From assembly GCA_905216075.1 (NCBI GenBank), contig CAJMSO010000027.1:1-11775 (forward strand): a DNA stretch of 11,775 bases. The letters run 5' to 3'. A program made the translations under genes and the position numbers. The DNA is from an uncultured bacterium (GTDB taxonomy: Bacteria > Actinomycetota > Coriobacteriia > Coriobacteriales > Coriobacteriaceae). The notes under the pieces were generated by a model that did not search any database, was not told where the DNA came from, and worked only from the letters and a program-made list of their open reading frames with translations. This document shows, in pieces, positions 6,356 to 11,775 of this stretch; position 1 is the stretch's first letter, and each line of letters opens with the position of its first letter.

Positions 6356-6394
6356 GGGGCGCCGCAGCGCCGGAATCCAGCGGAGCGGCGCCCC
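6356..6394 (-). terminator. Terminator-like hairpin inside the operon
   Basis: GGGGCGCCGC (6356-6365) and GCGGCGCCCC (6385-6394) form a perfect 10-bp stem. On the minus strand it is followed by TTTTTACCC. It lies after the deiminase-like gene and before the dehydrogenase, so it should lower or regulate expression of the last gene rather than close the operon, which has its own end terminator at 5240-5276. A smaller hairpin, CCCCT/AGGGG (6329-6341), lies just before the dehydrogenase ribosome binding site. Confidence 0.7.
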
Positions 6395-6436
6395 ATGAGA
6401 GGCTCGGACAAATACTGTCCAGGCGAAACGTTCGGA

Positions 6437-7294
6437 CTACGGACGCTCGATCGGCTGGGTCAGGCAGTGCGGGCCGCCGCCGGCGTGCAGGATCTGGTCG
6501 AGCGGCACGTCGATGACCTCGATGCCCAGAGCGCGCATCTTGTCGTTGATGTGCTTGTTCTTCTCGATGGCAACGACCTTGTTGTTGCCGATGCACTGGA
6601 CGTTGCAGCCGTGCTTGTACATATCCTCACTGGCGACGGGGATGAGCTCGAAGCCGCGGCGCTTGAGCATCTGCAGGAAGTTATAGGGCAGCTGGTCAAT
6701 GCAAGCGAGCGCAACTTGGGGAGCGACGATGTTAAAGATCATGTCAAGGTGCAGGTTGTCGGGCGGGCAGGGAACGCCGACGACGGTATAGCCAAACTTC
6801 TCGAGCTGATGGCGGAGGCTGGCGACTCCCTGTTCATCGGTACGATCGACCATGCCCCAGGCGAGCGTATGCTCATCGATCATCCAGAAGTCGCCGCCCT
6901 CCATGCAACCTGCGTTAACGCGGGCGACGATGGGGACACCCATCTCCTTAAGCTTTGCCTCATAGGACTGGGCCTCGATCTGGCGGACCGGATGACGGAA
7001 GTGGCCCATGACGGCGCCTTCCTTGATCATGCAACCATAGTCGCGGGCAAAGGTCATGACCTCGTACTTGGGGTTGGCCTCGACCTCGACGACCTCGATG
7101 CCGTTATCCTTGTAGGCGTCAACGAGCATCTGCCATTCCTTGACCATGATGTCGTTCTGTTCGGTATCGCCCTTCTTCATCCATTCGGAGGTGATGACGT
7201 TGATGCCGTTGAAGGTGTAGTACTTCGGCGAGCACATCATGACCTTTTTGAGCGGATTGGTGGCGTTGGAGACGTAGATTTTCTCTTCAGACAT
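6437..7294 (-). CDS. Arginine deiminase/DDAH-superfamily hydrolase (short form)
   Basis: The protein has 285 residues with the single-domain fold of the guanidino-group modifying superfamily. Active-site elements appear in order: FARD (Asp85), EGGD (Glu132, Asp135), LHLD (His182, Asp184) and GGGPHCLTQP with nucleophile Cys277. These fit hydrolysis of a guanidino group to a ureido group plus ammonia or amine via a thiouronium intermediate. Arg104 (VRQIE) and Arg151 (DRTDEQ) align with the carboxylate-binding arginines of bacterial arginine deiminase, suggesting a carboxylate-bearing substrate. True ArcA is about 410 residues with an extra helical insertion that is absent here, and the Asn two residues before the F-x-R-D motif in ArcA is not present. 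It could act on arginine, a methylated arginine, citrulline, or another guanidino acid. The start at 7294 has AAGGAA 7 nt upstream. Confidence 0.82.
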   Translation of the reverse strand: MSEEKIYVSNATNPLKKVMMCSPKYYTFNGINVITSEWMKKGDTEQNDIMVKEWQMLVDAYKDNGIEVVEVEANPKYEVMTFARDYGCMIKEGAVMGHFRHPVRQIEAQSYEAKLKEMGVPIVARVNAGCMEGGDFWMIDEHTLAWGMVDRTDEQGVASLRHQLEKFGYTVVGVPCPPDNLHLDMIFNIVAPQVALACIDQLPYNFLQMLKRRGFELIPVASEDMYKHGCNVQCIGNNKVVAIEKNKHINDKMRALGIEVIDVPLDQILHAGGGPHCLTQPIERP

Positions 7295-7337
7295 GGCAGG
7301 TTCCTTTCTTTAAGACCTACATACCTTAGGTGGAATG

Positions 7338-7376
7338 CGCGCGGCGGGAAAAACGGAGGGGCTTGCCCGCCGCGCG
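7338..7376 (-). promoter_or_regulatory. Intercistronic GC-rich hairpin (carrier/deiminase spacer)
   Basis: CGCGCGGCGGG (7338-7348) is exactly complementary to 7366-7376 across a 17-nt loop. No U-tract follows on the minus strand. It sits in the 112-nt spacer after the carrier and probably acts as a processing or stability element or translational insulator; the role is inferred. Confidence 0.65.
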
Positions 7377-7406
7377 AGGATTCCCGCGGGGGAGTAGCGC
7401 CTAGAC

Positions 7407-8924
7407 CTAGAGCATCACGAGGACGCAGAGGAAGGCGCAGCAGGCGGCGAACAGGACGGCGACGATGGGGGCGATCTTCTTGACCCAGTCGCCGTAGCTC
7501 ATGTGCGCCGCGGCCGTGCACGTCATGACGACGATGGAGCACGGGGTGATCATCTTGGCCAGGCCGAGCGCCATGAGGTAGATGATGACCATGATGTAGA
7601 CGTCGACGCCGGCGAAGGTGGACAGCGTGCCCATGATGCCCATGGTGGCGGCGGCGAGGCCGGTGGAGCTGGGGATCAGGCAGGCGATGAGGAAGTAGCA
7701 GACCAGGGCGACGACGACGAAGGCGAAGGGCGGCAGGGAGGCCAGCGCGTTCTCGCACATGTTGAGGATGGACGGGGTGATCTGGCCGTTGTCCATGACG
7801 ACCTGGATGCCGCGTGCCAGCGGCACGACGAAGGCGGTGGAGACCAGGCCGGAGGCGCCCTTGAGAATCGTATCGATGATAGTGTCGGCATCATAGTGCA
7901 TGACTACGCCGATGAGGATGACCATGATCAGGGTGATCATCGAGAGCTCGGGGAAATACCAGTTTCCGAAGGCGGTGATGTCGGTGCCCAGGACGTTGCG
8001 CAGGCCCGGGGTTGCGGCGACCCATGCGACGAAGTCCTCGAAGAACGTCCACTCGGGGTTGAGGGAGGTCCAGGGGGTCAGACCGACGATCATAAAGACG
8101 AAGGTAAGTACGAACAGTGCGAGCGCGCCCTTCTGGCGACCGGTGAGGGTGAGGTCCTCGTCGTCGGCGGCGGGGAACTCCTTGAGGTCCTGCTCGCGCC
8201 GGAAGAACTGGACGGACTTCTCGGGATGCGCCTTGATCTTGTCGGCGTAGCGGCAGATCAGGAGGATGACGAGGCCGGTGAAGATGACGAACATCGCGAT
8301 GCGGGGAATCATGCCCTCGCCAGGGGAGATGCCGGCGATACCCGATGCGATGCCCGTGGAGAACGGGTTAATGATCGACGAGAGGCAGCCGATCTGGGTG
8401 CCGAGGACGACGATCATGATCGCGGTGACCGTATCGAGGCCGAGGGCCAGGATGACGGGCACGAACATCAGGAAGTAGACGATGCCTTCCTCATAGGCGC
8501 CTTCGAGCGTACCGAAGAACGCCATCAGGATAACGAGGATGGCGATCAGCGCATGCATGTTGTTCTGATTGGCGATAGTGATGCGCTTGATGGCCGTCTT
8601 GAGCGCGCAGGTGCGATCCATCATCTCGAGTAAGCTGCCGAACAGCATGATGGTGAGGGAGATCGAAATGGCGCCGGAGACCGTGCCACCGCCGAGCATG
8701 CCGGTGATGGGGGCCATGAAGATGTCCCAGAGGCCCTGGGGGTTGCTCTCGACCACGTGGTAGGTGCCGGCGATGGCGTCGCCGCCCTCGGAGAGCTCGT
8801 AGGCTCCGCCGGGGACGAACCAGGTCAGGAGGGCGATGAAGGCGATGACGGCGAACAGGATCACATAGGTGTTCGGCATCTGGAATTTCTTCCTCGCCGG
8901 CTTTTCCTTGATTTCTTCAGCCAT
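7407..8924 (-). CDS. YfcC/ArcD-like carrier, probable substrate/product antiporter of the operon
   Basis: This membrane protein has 505 residues and about 12 transmembrane segments. It has the family motifs SSIINPFSTG (residues 182-191) and CLIPSSTG (415-422) and a charged cytoplasmic loop near 225-260. The YfcC family includes arginine/ornithine exchangers of deiminase operons in some Firmicutes. Placement between a carbamoyltransferase and a deiminase-type enzyme makes exchange of the guanidino acid for the final amine the most likely job (inference). The start at 8924 has AAGGAA 8 nt upstream. It begins 72 nt after the carbamoyltransferase and ends with two in-frame TAG codons (7407-7409 and 7401-7403). 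It shares motifs and length with the carrier at 1946-3424. Base composition at third positions is patchy, more GC-rich in the last third. Confidence 0.87.
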   Translation of the reverse strand: MAEEIKEKPARKKFQMPNTYVILFAVIAFIALLTWFVPGGAYELSEGGDAIAGTYHVVESNPQGLWDIFMAPITGMLGGGTVSGAISISLTIMLFGSLLEMMDRTCALKTAIKRITIANQNNMHALIAILVILMAFFGTLEGAYEEGIVYFLMFVPVILALGLDTVTAIMIVVLGTQIGCLSSIINPFSTGIASGIAGISPGEGMIPRIAMFVIFTGLVILLICRYADKIKAHPEKSVQFFRREQDLKEFPAADDEDLTLTGRQKGALALFVLTFVFMIVGLTPWTSLNPEWTFFEDFVAWVAATPGLRNVLGTDITAFGNWYFPELSMITLIMVILIGVVMHYDADTIIDTILKGASGLVSTAFVVPLARGIQVVMDNGQITPSILNMCENALASLPPFAFVVVALVCYFLIACLIPSSTGLAAATMGIMGTLSTFAGVDVYIMVIIYLMALGLAKMITPCSIVVMTCTAAAHMSYGDWVKKIAPIVAVLFAACCAFLCVLVML

Positions 8925-8945
8925 GGTGTATTTCCTTACGTGAGG

Positions 8946-8975
8946 CGCCGCGGCCCGGAGGGGCGGGCCGCGGCG
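8946..8975 (-). promoter_or_regulatory. Intercistronic GC-only hairpin (carbamoyltransferase/carrier spacer)
   Basis: CGCCGCGGCCCG (8946-8957) pairs perfectly with 8964-8975 around a 6-nt loop. It occupies much of the 72-nt spacer. On the minus strand it is followed by CCTCACG and then the carrier's ribosome binding site, with no U-run, so it is not an intrinsic terminator. Protection of the upstream message or differential expression is likely. Confidence 0.7.
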
Positions 8976-8996
8976 TGCGGTCGGTCCGTGGCGCGG

Positions 8997-10019
8997 TTAG
9001 ACGCGCGGGATGTAGAGGTTGCCGAGGGTCGCGGCCATGATGGCCTTGATGGTGTGCATGCGGTTCTCGGCCTCCTCGAAGCAGCGGGAGTGCTCGCTGT
9101 AGATCACGTCGTCGGTGCACTCCATGGCCTCGATGCCGTGCTCCTCCTTGATCTTGGCGGCGTACTCGGTCTCGGCGTTGTGGAAGGCCGGGAGGCAGTG
9201 CAGGAAGATCCAGTCGGGGTTCTCGATGTGGGAGACGAGCTCGGCGTTGACCTGGAACGGGGACATCAGGCGGACGCGCTCGGCGAACTGGGACTCCTCG
9301 CCCATGGCCGCCCAGACGTTGGTGTAGACGGCGTCGGCGCCGCGGACGGCGTCCACGGGGTCGTTGGTGACGCGGATGGTCGCGCCGGACTCGGCGGCGA
9401 ACTTCTGCGCGAGGGCGACGATCTCGGGGTCGGGCTCGAGCTCCTTGGGGGTGGCGTTGACGTAGTTCACACCGAGGATGGCGGAGGTGATCATCAGGGA
9501 GTTCTGGACGTTGTTGCGACCCTGGCCGCAGTAGGCGAGCGTGAGGCCCTCGAGCCTGCCGAAGTGCTCCTTGATGGTCATGAAGTCGGCGAGCATCTGC
9601 GTGGGGTGCTCGCGGTCAGTGAGGCCGTTCCAGACGGGCACGCCGGAGTGCTCGGCGAGCTGCTCGACGTGCTCCTGCTTGAAGCCGCGGAACTCGATGG
9701 CGTCGAACATGGAGCCGAGCACCTTGGCGGTGTCGAGGACCGTCTCCTTCTTGCCCAGCTGGATGTCGCCCTTGCCCAGGTACTCGGGGTGGGCGCCCAG
9801 GTCGATGCAGGCGGTGGTGAAGGCTGCGCGGGTGCGGGTGGAGGTCTTCTCGAAGAGCAGCGCGACGTTCTTGCCCTCGAGGTAGCGGTGCGGGACGTTC
9901 TGCTTCTTGAGGTCCTTGAGGTGCTCGGCGAAGCCGATGAGCCACATGAGCTCGTCCCTGGTGTAGTCCCTCGTGGAGAGCAGGTGGCGACCCTGGAAAA
10001 CCGAATCAGTCATAGTCAT
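8997..10019 (-). CDS. Ornithine carbamoyltransferase family protein with altered amino-acid site
   Basis: The protein has 340 residues, the usual family length. Carbamoyl phosphate motifs are intact: KTSTRTR (58-64), HPTQ (138-141) and HCLP (274-277, in HCLPAFHN). RNNVQNS (168-174) keeps the Asn-Asn that contacts the substrate carboxylate. Overall the protein resembles catabolic ArcB, which splits citrulline with phosphate into ornithine and carbamoyl phosphate. However, the ornithine loop reads NVWAAMG (234-240) instead of DVWxSMG: the Asp and Ser that hold the alpha-amino group in known enzymes are Asn234 and Ala238. The substrate may therefore not be ornithine. It is the first gene of the operon, with strongly GC-biased third positions suggesting high expression. 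AAGGA lies only 3 nt before ATG 10019 and 9 nt before the in-frame ATG at 10013, so the second start is equally likely. Confidence 0.9.
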   Translation of the reverse strand: MTMTDSVFQGRHLLSTRDYTRDELMWLIGFAEHLKDLKKQNVPHRYLEGKNVALLFEKTSTRTRAAFTTACIDLGAHPEYLGKGDIQLGKKETVLDTAKVLGSMFDAIEFRGFKQEHVEQLAEHSGVPVWNGLTDREHPTQMLADFMTIKEHFGRLEGLTLAYCGQGRNNVQNSLMITSAILGVNYVNATPKELEPDPEIVALAQKFAAESGATIRVTNDPVDAVRGADAVYTNVWAAMGEESQFAERVRLMSPFQVNAELVSHIENPDWIFLHCLPAFHNAETEYAAKIKEEHGIEAMECTDDVIYSEHSRCFEEAENRMHTIKAIMAATLGNLYIPRV

Positions 10020-10237
10020 GTTTCCTTTCGTCGGTTCTTGCCTACCCCCGACGGACGCCCCGCACGTGGGCCCCTCCAGACAGGTCAGGCGTTTCGTTCG
10101 CCCCGGATGGGGCATCGATACCTGTAGTCGGGCGCCGGTGCAGCGGCACGCCGAAACCATGACTCAAAGTCTAGGAGCACCCAGATGCCATGTGTTTGGT
10201 ACCAACTCAAAGCCTTCCGGGGGTCTATTTGTTATTT
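10020..10237 (-). promoter_or_regulatory. Long structured 5' leader of the operon
   Basis: From the predicted promoter to the first gene is about 215 nt without a supported gene. It can form several stems: GCCCC-atcc-GGGGC, a GGC/GCCG-type stem-loop nearer the promoter, and a long-range ACGCC...GGCGT pairing closer to the start codon. The carbamoyltransferase frame is open back to 10160, but that extension lacks a good ribosome binding site and resembles no known N-terminus. I could not match it to a known riboswitch or T-box. Confidence 0.45.
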
Positions 10238-10266
10238 TTTACAAATGAATTGTTATTCGTGAGCAA
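10238..10266 (-). promoter_or_regulatory. Candidate promoter of the operon
   Basis: On the minus strand TTGCTC (10266-10261) is followed after exactly 17 nt by TGTAAA (10243-10238). Matches to consensus are 3/6 and 4/6, so the promoter is moderate and its use is inferred. It is the best spaced pair in the AT-rich block between the regulator and the carbamoyltransferase. Confidence 0.45.
10244..10261. promoter_or_regulatory. ARG-box-like operator in the promoter spacer
   Basis: AATGAATTGTTATTCGTG contains TGAAT-N4-ATTCG (10246-10259), nine of the ten conserved bases of the ArgR half-sites (TGAAT....ATTCA). It fills the spacer between the -35 and -10 candidates, a position where bound ArgR would block RNA polymerase. 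A clear second box is not seen, whereas ArgR sites usually come in pairs. Confidence 0.45.
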
Positions 10267-10289
10267 TTGGCGGCTTGCAAGGCCAATTG
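10264..10289. promoter_or_regulatory. Long dyad CAATTGGC-N10-GCCAATTG at the -35
   Basis: A perfect 8-bp inverted repeat surrounds a spacer that ends in the palindrome CTTGCAAG (10274-10281). It overlaps the candidate -35 of the operon and lies downstream of the PucR-type regulator gene. It lacks a U-tract on either strand, so an operator, possibly for that regulator, is more likely than a terminator. Confidence 0.5.
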
Positions 10290-10329
10290 TCCGAGCGTAT
10301 TCGGAGTTGTTTTGTGAAAAATGACGATT

Positions 10330-10341
10330 CGAGTTAACTCG
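10330..10341. repeat. 12-bp perfect palindrome after the regulator gene
   Basis: CGAGTTAACTCG starts two bases beyond the regulator's stop codon. On the minus strand ATCGTCATTTTTC follows, so it might serve as a weak terminator (4-bp stem with TTAA loop, or two strands of a dimer site), or as a protein-binding palindrome. Confidence 0.4.
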
Positions 10342-10343
10342 CA

Positions 10344-11489
10344 CTATCTGCTGAGGAAAGTGAGGGAAAGGAATACGAGCAGCTCGCGGTCGTGTGAATC
10401 GCCCATGTCGAGGAGTGCTCGAATACGCCGCAACCGATATCGGACGGTGTTGGGGTGTTGGTGTAGGCGATCGGCGGTGTCGATGATGTCGCCGCTGCAG
10501 TGCACAAAGGCACGTGCCGTTTGGACCAGTTCGGTAGAGTTTTGTGTGTCGTAGCTTTCGATGCGGTGGCGAAAACCTTGCGCGGTGCGCTCGAACATGG
10601 GGTTGGTCTGCGCTGCATAGGAGAAGGCGCCCATGGACAGATCCGACCACTCAAGTCTGCGCGTTCCGCTCAGATGGGCTTCATTGAGAAGGATTGTTGC
10701 CTGACGAATGGAGATATCTGCCTCGCCGAGGGGCACCAGGTCGCCTATGCCGCAGTAGTTGACGCCAACTCCTCGAATGGCATTTTCTAGGTCACAGAAG
10801 ACGCCCTCGTGCTGTTTATCGGTGGCATACGAGACGAAAACGAGCAGCGCATCGTGGTAGCGAAACGCGCATGCGTTTTGGACATCCTCGTGTCGCTGTC
10901 GAAACGAGTCCAGAAAATCGTTGAGGGTGTCTTGAATTGCGTACAGTGAGCAGCGATCATCTTTTTCGGCAGAGATGGCAATGCAGCGCATCGTCGATCC
11001 GGTAAGGCCCGCCAACTTGTTGATCTCTTGTCTTACTTGGGCTTTTGGCTTTCCCGATAGGAGCGTGTCGACTGCGTCGCTTTTGTCGGATGCGTCGAGA
11101 TCGCGCTGCAAGAGGTTGAGCGACTCGAATGCGACGCGCTCATGGTAAGCGCCGGAATAGAGATATACCGGGACGCCCATGCGTACACTTGCTTGGGCGA
11201 CTGCATCGGTAAAACATGGCGAGTACACACGTTTAACGGCAATGGCTGCGACACGCCTTTCAATCATGGCAATGAGCGACGCGTCGGATAGGTCGGGGTC
11301 TTCATAGCAAAAACCAAGATTGGTGAGAATGAACTCGCCGGGCATGTATGCGCTGTAGTCGTTGATTGAAGGAGGGCAGTCTAAGATACCAACGTTGTAG
11401 ACGCGGTGCTCCCCGGCATCTTCGATGGGTGCGACTAAATCAATCCGCTCGAATGCCGGTAAGGCCAAAATGTCGGCAACGGTAATCAT
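10344..11489 (-). CDS. PucR-family transcriptional regulator
   Basis: The protein has 381 residues. Residues 1-125 match the PucR N-terminal ligand-sensing domain: it opens MITVADILALPAFERIDLVA and has the YMPGEFILTNLG segment. The middle (about 165-275) is a GGDEF-like/CdaR-type domain without a visible catalytic motif. The C-terminus (about 320-375) is the HTH_30 DNA-binding helix bundle, with LHQHPNTVRYRLRRI as its recognition part. Family members activate purine, ureide, amino acid or sugar-acid catabolic genes on binding a small molecule. The start at 11489 is set by GGAGG 5 nt upstream. It is co-oriented with and 324 nt upstream of the carbamoyltransferase operon, the obvious target. 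AT-richer codon use than the operon fits low expression. Confidence 0.85.
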   Translation of the reverse strand: MITVADILALPAFERIDLVAPIEDAGEHRVYNVGILDCPPSINDYSAYMPGEFILTNLGFCYEDPDLSDASLIAMIERRVAAIAVKRVYSPCFTDAVAQASVRMGVPVYLYSGAYHERVAFESLNLLQRDLDASDKSDAVDTLLSGKPKAQVRQEINKLAGLTGSTMRCIAISAEKDDRCSLYAIQDTLNDFLDSFRQRHEDVQNACAFRYHDALLVFVSYATDKQHEGVFCDLENAIRGVGVNYCGIGDLVPLGEADISIRQATILLNEAHLSGTRRLEWSDLSMGAFSYAAQTNPMFERTAQGFRHRIESYDTQNSTELVQTARAFVHCSGDIIDTADRLHQHPNTVRYRLRRIRALLDMGDSHDRELLVFLSLTFLSR

Positions 11490-11775
11490 GGATGCCTCCG
11501 AACGACGCCGGGTTGCTTGAACTGCTTTGCGATATACGTGATCTTCTCATTGATACAGCATGAAGACGCGTGTATTGAAATAGTAGACCATTAATGCCTT
11601 ACCGCATCGACGGGCAAACAGTTGCTTCGGCGCACGAGCGGGATGATATTAAGCTTTCATTCTGTTTTTGCGGCGAAGGGGAATGGTCGTCGCATACAGC
11701 ATGCGATGCGCCGTTTACCACCGCAGGTTTGGCATGACCGTGCGGTGGGCATAATGGGTGACATCGAATGAAATC
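11490..11775. other. Gene-free region upstream of the regulator
   Basis: No supported gene was found. A hairpin CCACCGCA/TGCGGTGG (11718-11748, 15-nt loop) and CGCAT/ATGCG (11691-11705) could mark the end of a neighbouring transcript beyond the window. The regulator's promoter probably lies within 11520-11640, which is AT-richer, but I saw no pair of boxes good enough to call. Confidence 0.4.

Noticed and set aside
7407..7860. Recombination breakpoint near 7860 in the second carrier
   Set aside because: Third-position GC rises in the last third of the gene, but the protein motifs are continuous and the shift is not sharp enough to claim a mosaic by eye.
8757..10127. 456-residue plus-strand ORF opposite the carbamoyltransferase
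   Set aside because: It is a GC-rich antisense shadow dominated by Gly, Val, Leu and Asp, opposite a gene with clear catalytic motifs. The same applies to the long plus-strand ORFs at 5443-6516, 6395-7483 and 7503-8633.
10020..10160. 47-residue N-terminal extension of the carbamoyltransferase
   Set aside because: The family begins near the later ATG, which has the ribosome binding site; the extension falls in the structured leader.
10020..10237. Known riboswitch or T-box in the operon leader
   Set aside because: I looked for T-box, guanidine and glycine aptamer hallmarks and found none, so only a structured leader is claimed.

Overview
The window looks like chromosomal DNA from a Coriobacteriia-type gut actinobacterium, most like Collinsella. 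This is inferred from the GC-rich coding sequence, consistent AAGGA-type ribosome binding sites, the mix of a GH1 6-phospho-beta-glucosidase, YfcC-family carriers and a PucR-type regulator, and the style of the intergenic repeats. No rRNA, tRNA, CRISPR array or phage gene was seen.

Layout, left to right. (1) 1-165 is the C-terminal end of a plus-strand GH1 6-phospho-beta-glucosidase, followed by a terminator. (2) About 267-609 is a gene-free, palindrome-rich repetitive element between convergent genes. (3) 619-1749 (minus) is a membrane-anchored C39-like cysteine peptidase with an unusual 155-residue basic, low-complexity N-terminus. (4) 1946-3424 (minus) is a YfcC/ArcD-like carrier. (5) 3461-4909 is a complete IS3-family (IS150-type) insertion sequence with 24-bp terminal inverted repeats, a 3-bp CAT target duplication and an A7 frameshift signal. 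It sits 36 nt upstream of the carrier's start codon and separates the gene from its original upstream region (4913-5245). (6) 5308-10019 (minus) is a four-gene operon in the order ornithine-carbamoyltransferase-family enzyme, second YfcC/ArcD-like carrier, short arginine-deiminase/DDAH-superfamily hydrolase, D-2-hydroxyacid dehydrogenase. It ends at a strong intrinsic terminator. (7) 10344-11489 (minus) is a PucR-family regulator immediately upstream of the operon.

The operon resembles an arginine deiminase pathway: a guanidino acid is imported, deiminated to a ureido acid, phosphorolysed to carbamoyl phosphate plus an amine, and the product is exported. It departs from the textbook form in four ways. 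There is no carbamate kinase here. The deiminase is a 285-residue short form. A D-2-hydroxyacid dehydrogenase is included. Most strikingly, the carbamoyltransferase has Asn and Ala where true ornithine carbamoyltransferases have the Asp and Ser that hold the alpha-amino group of ornithine (NVWAAMG instead of DVWxSMG). Together these suggest a substrate lacking the alpha-amino group, such as 2-hydroxy- or 2-keto-arginine, or an omega-guanidino acid. This is a hypothesis, not a demonstrated function.

The control region between the regulator and the operon holds a promoter candidate with an ARG-box-like sequence in its spacer, a long dyad next to the -35, and a structured leader of about 200 nt. 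All three spacers inside the operon contain strong GC-rich hairpins, one of which has the form of an intrinsic terminator.
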